Part shown: positions 24,701 through 31,788 of the stretch, piece by piece
Numbering within the stretch: the stretch's first letter is position 1
How the letters are laid out: each line of letters opens with the position of its first letter
Assembly (NCBI GenBank): GCA_027604505.1
Contig: JADIIX010000198.1
Location: forward strand, 1 to 31,788
DNA: 31,788 bases
Direction of reading: 5' to 3'
Source of the DNA: Gonapodya sp. JEL0774
Lineage: Eukaryota; Monoblepharomycota; Monoblepharidomycetes; Monoblepharidales; Gonapodyaceae
Translations under genes and position numbers: made by a program
Notes under the pieces: generated by a model
What the model was told of the DNA's origin: nothing
The model's database searches: none
Seen by the model: only the letters and a program-made list of their open reading frames with translations

Positions 24701-27700
24701 TAACTGATTACTTTTGGCACTGCATTGCTCAGAACCTGCATGTTGTTTTACTGCTTGATTCTGATGACCCATCAGCACAAACCATGGTTCTTTCAACACC
24801 AGGACTTCAGAACTTCTGCACAAAAATCCGTGTAGATCATTGGAGTGACAAAACTAAATGTGGAATAGCTGTTGAAATTCTCAGTAAATCAGATGTCTTC
24901 TGTGCTTTGAGTGCAGAGCAACAGAATACAATAGTTGAACTTTTAATTCAGGTGTTCAACAGCACTAGCACAAAGCCATCCAAACTCAAAAGTCTGTTAT
25001 ATGCATACACTAAAATTCTTGGTAAAAGGCATCTGTCAAATATAAATAAGTTGCTGCATTTGGAGCAGGGTGTGAAAAGGCTCCAGGAAGCATCCACTCA
25101 TGTTAGTGACCTGTCAAACAAACTAGAGAGAAAGCAAGTCAGTATTCAAGAGCTACAGCAAAGTGCAAATGATAATCTCCAACAAATTACTGGTTTGTTC
25201 TGATACTCAAGCATTTATTCTGTGTCTGGTCATTAACAATGCTTTCTGAAGAATCCATACTGCAGGCTAATGCCCAAAAAGGAGTGATTGAAACTTTACA
25301 ATCAGAGCTTGCAATCGAAAAACAGTTGTTGTCTGCTAAGAAACAGGAAACAGAAAGTCAGATTCACAATGTTGAGCCACTTATTTCACAGGCAAAACTG
25401 GCTGTTGGAGATATCCGGCCTGAGCACCTGAGTGAAATTAGATCTCTGAGAGCTCCACCATCTGTAATTCGAGATGTTCTGGAGGGATTGATGCGATTAC
25501 TTGGTTTGGTTGATATGAGTTGGTCAAGGTATGTTGAGAATGACTCGGACTTGGAAATAAATTGTGTTTCTAAACATCAACAAGCAGCATGAAGTCTTTT
25601 CTTGGGAAACGTAATGTGAAGGAAGATATTTTAAACTTCAATGCTCAGAATATTAGCAAATCAGTATACCAGTCTGTGAGAAGTTTGATGGATGAGAAGC
25701 CAGGTATGATCAATCCTTCACAGAAACACAATTCAACATTAGTAGTTTTAGTACTCTTGTCTCCATAGATTCATTTAATGAGCAAACAGTTAAGAAATCT
25801 TTTCAGGCTGCTGCTCCACTGGCAGTTTGGATCAAAGCTAATGTGACTTATGCTGAAGTGTTGGAAAAGGTGCAGCCACTACAAAACCAACTTTCTGAAC
25901 TCCAAGAGAACCTATCAAGGTCTGAAAAAACTTTGGAAGAACTAGAAAAGCAGTTAGCAGGAATTCAAGAGCAGATCTCTACACAGAAGGAGGGATTTGC
26001 AAAAAAAACCAGAGATGCTGAAATACTAAAATTTGAGTTTGACACCGCATTGCAAGGAAAGAACAAGGCAAAGGACTTGCTCCAAAAGCTAGATGGTGAG
26101 GGCAGCAGATGGTTGCGTGAGACCAAATCCTATCAGGAGACTATTGCAGTGCTGCCCAATTTGAGCATTGTAATTGCTGCCATTGTTACCTTTTTTGGCC
26201 AGCTCTCAGCAGAGGAAAGAAACTACATTCTGAAGAAATGGTTAATAATCTGCAGCATAACAGAATGGACACTGGATTCTCTATGCTCACAACACAAAAG
26301 GCTTGAGTGGAGGACAATGGGACTTTTGGATGATCAGCTCACAATGGAAAATGCTGCAATAGTAACTGATACTCAAGAGATTCCACTCATTTTAGATCCA
26401 CTGGGACATGCATTAAAATGGCTTCAGCAGTGCTCACTAGAAAATGGCTATGAAGTATCAGAATTTGATAATCCAAATTTGTCCCGACTAGTGGAACTCT
26501 CTGTGAGATTTGGTAAATCTTTGATGGTCCTAAACACCCGCAACATTGAGGCCTGGATGTACCCCCTGCTGCGAAGGGAGTTTGTGCAGCAGGGCTCTCA
26601 GACTCAGGTTCAGTTGGCTGGACGTTTGGTTGACTACAACCCCAAGTTCTCAATATTCTTCTTTGGAAGCTCTACAACTTCACTCTCCATAAGCACAATC
26701 AATCTTTTGAGTGTAGTAAACTTTACCATGACAAGTGAAGGGGTTACAGAAGCACTTCTCTCTCTCACTTTAAGTAAAGTAAATCCATATCTATACAATG
26801 AAACTTCCAGATTGGTTTCAGAAGACCACAAGTTTCGAATGGAGTTACATGTACTGGAGGAATCATTGCTGCAGGAACTATCAGAATCTCAAGGCAATAT
26901 CCTAGAGAACAGCAGTCTTCTTGATAACTTAACCTTTGTCAAGGGGAAGTGTGAGGGATTATCACAATCACTCCAAAAGTCTGTGGAGCTTCAAGAAAAA
27001 TTAAAAGCTGAGAAAGAAACATTCAAGCAATTCATTCAACATGCAAGCCACTGCTATTTTGCATTGTCGGAAGTGTGCTCACTCAACAAATTTTACTGTT
27101 GCTCATTTAATCTGTTTAAAATGACATTTGAGACTATTTTCAAACAATGTCCATTGGAAACTCTGACACATTCCCAGAAACTTGTAATGTTGACTGCAGA
27201 ACTTGAAAAAACAGTATTCCATCTTTTGAGAATTGGCACTTTTGAACAAGATCGATTTTCGGTCTTTCTATATGTGGCAAGAAAACTAAAGCAACACAAT
27301 GTGACAAAAGATGAATGGGATCTACTGACATCTCCGGGTGCAGTGAAGCCAGTGGGCTCACCAGCACCATCATGGATCCCAAAGAGCATCAAAAACAGAA
27401 TTTCCTCAGCCTGCATGGTAATACTCTATTTTTTTTTTTTTGAAATTTCAGACCCTGTGCTGATACTCTTATGACACCAGGATATCTTAACAAAAGCATT
27501 CTCAACTGAGGAGACTTGGAGGACTTGGATGAAAACCTCCAATCCCTATCACATGCTTTCTCAAATAAGCACTTGTTTAAGGTTTGTAATATTTGTTGTT
27601 GTTGTATCTGACATTATTTTTCTGATCTGAGCAGCAGTCCAGTGCAACAATTGGTCCTTGTAAAAGCTCTCCGAAGTGATTCCCTTAATGAAGCAGGTAT

Positions 27701-30139
27701 ACATTGTTGTTTATGTTCTGCTCTGATATTTGAATGAAGGTCACATTCTCCAAAGGCCAGGATTTCCTTGAGTCTGTTTATCATATTTCCACTAAACAAT
27801 CGTCCCAGACCTTGATAAGAGATATGGTTGCATTGACCAGCCATTGTCAACCAATAATGGTAATTGCAACACCAGGTACAGATCCAATCAAGGACATCCA
27901 TGAATCTTCAAAAGTGTTTGGGACCACAGAATGCCATTTTGTAAGTTCAATCCGCAGAAACATAAATGTGCACTTTAATAAATTGATGGCAACTTAGGCA
28001 AGCATGGGATGCTTAAGAGAGTCTGAAGTGCTGGAACTTGTGCTTGGATCTGCAAATAAAGGTCATTGGGTGTGCTTACAGAATGTTCATTTGATCTCAC
28101 AATGGATATCTAAGATTGTGCAAGAGCTTGCAAACATGAAAGACAATATTGCAAATTCTTTCAGGTTATGGTTAGTTTCGGAGGGATGTGGTAACTTTTC
28201 AGAGAGCTTCTTATCAAATTGCTTGAAAGTGGTTGTGGAGATCCCAAAAGGTGAGGCCACTGAAGCTGTATTCAAAGCTCATATTACTAATTGAGGCTTA
28301 TCTTCAGGAGTTCACCAGCTGATGGAAGATTCTTTCTGTGCACTTCAGAACAGCACATGCAGTATTAAAAACAATAAAAAGCTGTCATTTTTATTGGCTG
28401 AATTTCATTCTGTACTGCAAGGAAGGCGGAAATTTGTGCCTCAAGGCTGGCTAGAGGACTATGAATTTTCTTCTTCAGACCTATGGTCTTGCAGTGAGCT
28501 GCTTGAAGTGGGTTCCAAAGTTTGTATTGAGATGAGCACCCCTAAGTCTCCTGCTTTTGGACAACTCAGCAAAATAATAGGAATAATAACTATCAAGCCA
28601 CTGTGAAAGGTCTTGTGTGCTTAATATATGGTAGTCGAATTGGGCATAAAGAAGATGCAAGGAAGTTGAACTTATTAGCAGAAGCAATATTCTCAGAAGG
28701 TAAGTGGTTCCACTGTTCTGTTCATTCTATGCAATTACATACACTGCCCTGTAGATGATAAAAATATGAACATGAAAAATATTCTTGAGGCTGTGGAGAA
28801 CCAGGGTTCAAATGAACCACCAAACTTCCAAAAAGTGCTTGAATGGCTCCCAGATACAGTATCATACCTTAATCTTCCCCAAAATGTTGAAACAGTGTGC
28901 AGGGAAAAATTGTCTCAAGACACTTCATTGAAGCTACTGTTACTTGTGAGTGCCAGTCATGCATTGCTGTAGTACAGTCTGACATGTGGTTCAAATAGGC
29001 AAGAAGTGGCAACAGCATCCAACTTAATCCAGAATCTAACAACTTGAACCTCTTTGCAAATGCAAAGTTGTGGGAGGAGGTCTGTAATTATGTGGTCTTT
29101 GTGGATTCAAAAAACCTCAACTCCAGTACAACATTCTAGGGTATTGCTCAACTTCCTGACCTACCCTCATTTGCAACCAATAGTTCTGATCCTTTCTACG
29201 CAATGTTTCACAATGTAAATGGTATTCCGATTTTGAATCATGGAATGATTACTCACACTCCCTCCAGGAAACCCTTCAACTAAAATCATTGTTGACCACA
29301 ATCACAGATTCACTGAGGAACCTGCAAAAACTTCAGTTTGGAGAACATAATATATGTGCTGATGAATTTGCTGATCTATGGTCTTTATCTCAGTCCGAAA
29401 CCCCAGAGAGGTCAGTTTTCTTTGTCCTTTTTCCATGACCTCTGTACTTGTGTATCCAAACCTATAAATGCTCAGTTGGACAGATCTGGTTAAAGGACCC
29501 AAAAATCATCAGTTATATCTTGAAAATCTTTTGGACAGGTTCCACTTCATAGTGGATATCTCCAGGAGTATGATCTCAAAAACGTTTTTCTCATATCCAC
29601 TTGTAATTGGAAGAATGTGCAAACCATCTGCATTCTTTCCTGCCCTCAGGCAACATTCAGCTAGGATCTGTAAGTACATTTCAAGCATATTCCAGGGCTA
29701 TTCTACACAATTTTGATTGGTGTTTCTAGTAAATATACCTTTAGATTCAGTTCAGTTGCTAACATTATGGACACAACCCAAAGAACAAGAACCTTTTATT
29801 TGCATCAGTGGACTATTTGTTCAGGGGGCCATCATAGAGGGACAAAGTCTTCAAGATGTTTCTGAAGATGATGAATCGTTTTCAAAAGTCCCGGATTGTT
29901 ACATAACCTGCACACATAAAGATGTGGTATGTCAGAATTTTGAGTCACAACATTCTCTCATATGATTCTCTGAGGACACAATTCCCAAACAGATAAAAAA
30001 GGAATCATATTTTGAGGTACCACTATACACTGACCCTTCAAGGCAGGAGGAAGTTTGCTCCATTCAAATTCCATCAGATGGACATGATACAAAATGGAAA
30101 CTTTACAGTGTGGCCCTTTATATTACAATATTCTCCTGA
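15714..30139 (+). CDS. DYNC2H1: Cytoplasmic dynein-2 heavy chain (retrograde IFT motor), 35 exons
   Basis: This is the motor subunit that carries IFT trains from cilium tip to base. The model has 4,138 aa (human 4,307), with all 35 exons in phase. Exon ends: 15714-15884, 15948-16153, 16222-16307, 16364-16463, 16521-16589, 16647-16767, 16832-16984, 17049-17195, 17256-17424, 17488-17633, 17693-18862, 18920-19036, 19087-19153, 19222-20672, 20725-22478, 22536-22629, 22692-22949, 23001-23283, 23339-25192, 25252-25528, 25588-25703, 25769-27417, 27481-27581, 27635-27696, 27756-27940, 27998-28250, 28308-28507, 28570-28699, 28755-28945, 28999-29079, 29140-29214, 29268-29410, 29476-29669, 29730-29926, 29993-30139. 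Tail and linker end at [11 protein letters not shown]1 is intact: [10 protein letters not shown] (~1637), CFDEFN (~1686), [13 protein letters not shown]2 has GEHSTGKS (~1926). AAA3 has GPQGSGKT (~2207) but no Walker B acid. AAA4 has GHPGMGRQ (~2531). The microtubule-binding stalk includes [14 protein letters not shown], typical of DYNC2H1. AAA5, AAA6 and the C-terminal domain follow ([20 protein letters not shown]). Several tail exons and the 29080 donor (GTCTGT) are less certain. Confidence 0.93.
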
Positions 30140-30433
30140 CAATGCTGTGCACAGTAGCCTGAAGCAGCAAAGAAAGGGTCTCTTCCACTATTCCACTATT
30201 TATAAGGGAATTCCAGTCTTGGCTTGTGACATAGGATCAACAGTGCCTGTGTCTCAATTCTCCAGTCACAATGTTTCACCATCCAATGAGTATGTTAATG
30301 ATCTATTAATGTTGCATGTAGGTTATCTCCTAGCTTAGAAAGTTTAAAAAAAGACTATAACATCAAGCCAAGCCCTTGAGGAGCAGCACAGGCCATCAAC
30401 CATTCGGAAGAAACCCTTAGAAGGAGGCAACCT
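30140..30433 (+). other. DYNC2H1 downstream region, no gene seen
   Basis: The interval follows the dynein stop codon and is AT-rich and CpG-poor. It ends in an A-rich tract near 30340-30356. It probably includes the 3' UTR and merges into the decayed retroelement. Open frames here have no protein-like features. Confidence 0.4.
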
Positions 30434-30950
30434 CAGGAGGGCATGGTGGACCAAAATCTCACCCTCTACAAAGTTTTCATCACAAACCCCACTGCTCACT
30501 CAGCATATCTCAATGTTCAGGCTATTTATAATCTGGTGGACAGGTGGAGGATATGAGGAATCCTCCGGGAGCAGTTCCTGATGCTGGTACAAACTATTTG
30601 GCATCTTCACAACTTATTCAACTCATGCAATTCCATGCTTCAGGTAACAGAGTCCAGATTAACCCCACAGACAACTTCTGTGGTCCTATGCAGGGCTCAT
30701 CCCTCTCACTTGAAATCTTCAACTTTTTCATCAATGAGCTCATGGCGCTCCTGTTGGAACTGCAGGGTACAGGCATCATGGTACATGGTGTGCAGATCAC
30801 CACACCGTTCATCAAGGTGGACAGGGCACTTGTGGTGAGGTTGGGTGAGGCACTGATGCAGCAGGTGGGGGTCTTGGAGGAATGGTATGAGCTTCTCACC
30901 TACCAAGTGCAGATTATTTGCTCCCCCAAAACATTGCCAGTGTTGTAACA
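30434..30950 (+). pseudogene. Decayed LINE-type (non-LTR) reverse transcriptase fragment
   Basis: Three blocks in changing frames match consecutive parts of a LINE-type reverse transcriptase. Block 1 (30434-30553) carries a degraded motif A, LNVQAIYN, where active enzymes have an LDxxxAYD pattern; both Asp positions are Asn. Block 2 (30544-30885, another frame) carries the template-grip motif B, MQGSSLSLEIFNFFINEL. It also has a degraded motif C reading FIKVD where the family has F/YADD, followed by a LEEW helix. Block 3 (30887-30928, back in the first frame) reads MSFSPTKCRLFAPP, the Pro-x-Lys-Cys segment following motif C in many LINE enzymes. Two frameshifts, a stop (30554) and loss of catalytic Asp residues show it is inactive. 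No endonuclease domain, ends or target-site duplication can be seen. Confidence 0.75.
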
Positions 30951-31512
30951 ACATGGAGGTAGGTTGCAGGCCACAAAAGGCTGTTAGACTGTGTGCAAAT
31001 TATCTAATACATGTGCTGCCACTCATGTATGTGGGGCTGTTGGTGTATGGACATTGTGTACATTATGTGTATGAGCAGTGGGTGTGAGCAGCACCATCTG
31101 TAACATACTGGGTAGCACATGAGACAGAGAGCTACTATCTGTTGGCATATGTTCAGACATTCTGCACAATATGTGTGCCATATGTGTAAACTAGATTATC
31201 CAGCCACACAAACATGAGTGACAGCACATGTAATACACTAGGTTGCACACAGACAAAGGTCATCCTGTCCTAACAGGGTATGAGCCTGGGACATTAAATT
31301 GTCGCAATATTTGCACACTTGGGAACACATCCATCGCAGGGAATTCTCCCTATTCCACACTCCTTGTTGTCGCGTTTTGAACACCCCCCACCCTGGCCAT
31401 CTCCCTTCAACACCCCCGCACCCCAGTTTGCTGCAGGTGGAGTTGTGGGTGATGCTGGCCAGGAAAACCTGGACTTACAACCACTCTTCTGATTTCCCCC
31501 TCCCTGTCTCCT
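30951..31512. other. TG/CA-rich, CpG-free, non-coding stretch
   Basis: From 30951 to about 31290 the sequence is dominated by TG and CA dinucleotides with no CpG, as expected for long-deaminated repeat DNA. It directly follows the reverse transcriptase remnant and may be its decayed 3' part. From about 31370 to 31500 it becomes C-rich with a few CpG. I see no gene. Confidence 0.5.
31077..31258 (+). repeat. Diverged direct repeat, unit spacing about 130 bp
   Basis: AGCAGCACCATCTGTAACAT then ACTGGGTAGCACATGAGACA (about 31087-31126) resembles GACAGCACATGTAATACACT then AGGTTGCACACAGACAAAGG (about 31219-31259). The copies share AGCAC, TGTAA-AC, a CT-GG/TGCACA core and AGACA in the same order. They are strongly diverged, mostly by transitions. 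This may be a tandem or internal repeat of an old mobile element. Confidence 0.4.
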
Positions 31513-31788
31513 TCAATTTGCCTGAAGGTGGCCAGTCAATCTGCAGTTGACACACCTGATCAAAGGTGTACAGCTTTTCTCATAAGACTCTTTTATTTCA
31601 GCAGAACGTAAGCCATTAACAACTTCAAGAAAGCTAGCATTACTTTTTTGAAACCAAATTGTGGCTTCCACTGGATACTTTGACTTGACAGCAGTTCGGA
31701 AGTAATGGATATTATCAGTCTCAGCAACTGGTTCATCAGGACTTATTTCTGTCAAGCATTTGAAGCAAGTTGTAAGATTCTGCAGCAA
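31513..31788 (-). CDS. 3' end of an unidentified protein gene, truncated by window edge
   Basis: A frame open at the right window edge runs leftwards for 91 codons to a TGA at 31513-31515. I do not recognise the protein. The composition is balanced and protein-like (SPDEPVAETDNIHYFRTAVK, YPVEATIWFQKSNASFLEVV). A CxxC near the edge (CFKC) and another near the C-terminus (CVNC), plus one Cys at SCTPL, could form a split zinc site with about 68 residues between pairs. The reading ends ...LTGHLQAN. It could be the last exon of a gene beginning outside the window; I looked for a matching family (Mis18/yippee-type paired CxxC) and the spacing did not fit. The stretch is CpG-poor like its surroundings. 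Confidence 0.5.
   Translation of the reverse strand: MLQNLTTCFKCLTEISPDEPVAETDNIHYFRTAVKSKYPVEATIWFQKSNASFLEVVNGLRSAEIKESYEKSCTPLIRCVNCRLTGHLQAN

Noticed and set aside
27429-27440. Poly-T run as retroelement tail on the minus strand
   Set aside because: It is the pyrimidine tract of a normal 63-nt dynein intron between in-phase exons.
29080-29139. In-frame stop in the DYNC2H1 reading near 29138, suggesting a pseudogene
   Set aside because: It falls inside a 60-nt segment with GT...TAG ends. Removing the segment restores the family alignment (LWEE then GIAQLPDLP), although the donor GTCTGT is weak.

Overview
The window is from a eukaryote that builds cilia or flagella. All three large genes are split by GT-AG introns, and two encode proteins needed only for cilia (CEP164 and the dynein-2 heavy chain). 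Most introns are 50-90 nt, and one shows a CTAAC branch-site sequence. Together with a decayed LINE-type reverse transcriptase, this fits a zoosporic (flagellated) fungus or a similarly compact unicellular relative. The lineage is an inference. Family calls rest on recalled protein similarity; no search was run.

Layout, left to right: (1) 1-1464 is very GC-rich with strong strand asymmetry. It holds a probable Pro/Ser-rich protein on the minus strand and the upstream region of the next gene. (2) 1465-10100, plus strand, is a complete VWA8 gene (three AAA+ modules plus a C-terminal VWA domain), modelled as 22 exons and about 1,989 residues. Its introns shrink from 466 nt at the 5' end to 55-85 nt at the 3' end while GC content falls. 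(3) 10101-10719 is a convergent intergenic gap. (4) 10720-15610, minus strand, is a complete CEP164-like gene, six exons, about 1,448 residues, with an N-terminal WW domain and a long C-terminal coiled coil. (5) 15611-15713 is a 103-bp divergent promoter with a perfect TGACGTCA palindrome. (6) 15714-30139, plus strand, is a complete cytoplasmic dynein-2 heavy chain gene (DYNC2H1), 35 exons, about 4,138 residues, all splice phases consistent. (7) 30140-31512 holds a dead LINE-type reverse transcriptase fragment and TG/CA-rich diverged repeats. (8) 31513-31788, minus strand, is the 3' end of an unidentified gene that leaves the window.

Functionally, CEP164 sits on centriolar distal appendages and is needed to start cilium assembly. 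Dynein-2 drives retrograde intraflagellar transport in the finished cilium. Their head-to-head arrangement over a 103-bp gap suggests co-regulated ciliary genes. VWA8 is a mitochondrial AAA+ protein in animals and has no evident link to the pair.

The most striking signals are an abrupt loss of CpG dinucleotides about 0.7 kb inside the dynein gene that continues to the right edge, lost catalytic residues in AAA3 (and AAA4) of an otherwise intact dynein-2, and a short repeated ER-x-x-hydrophobic-Phe/Tyr-x-x-Tyr motif in CEP164.
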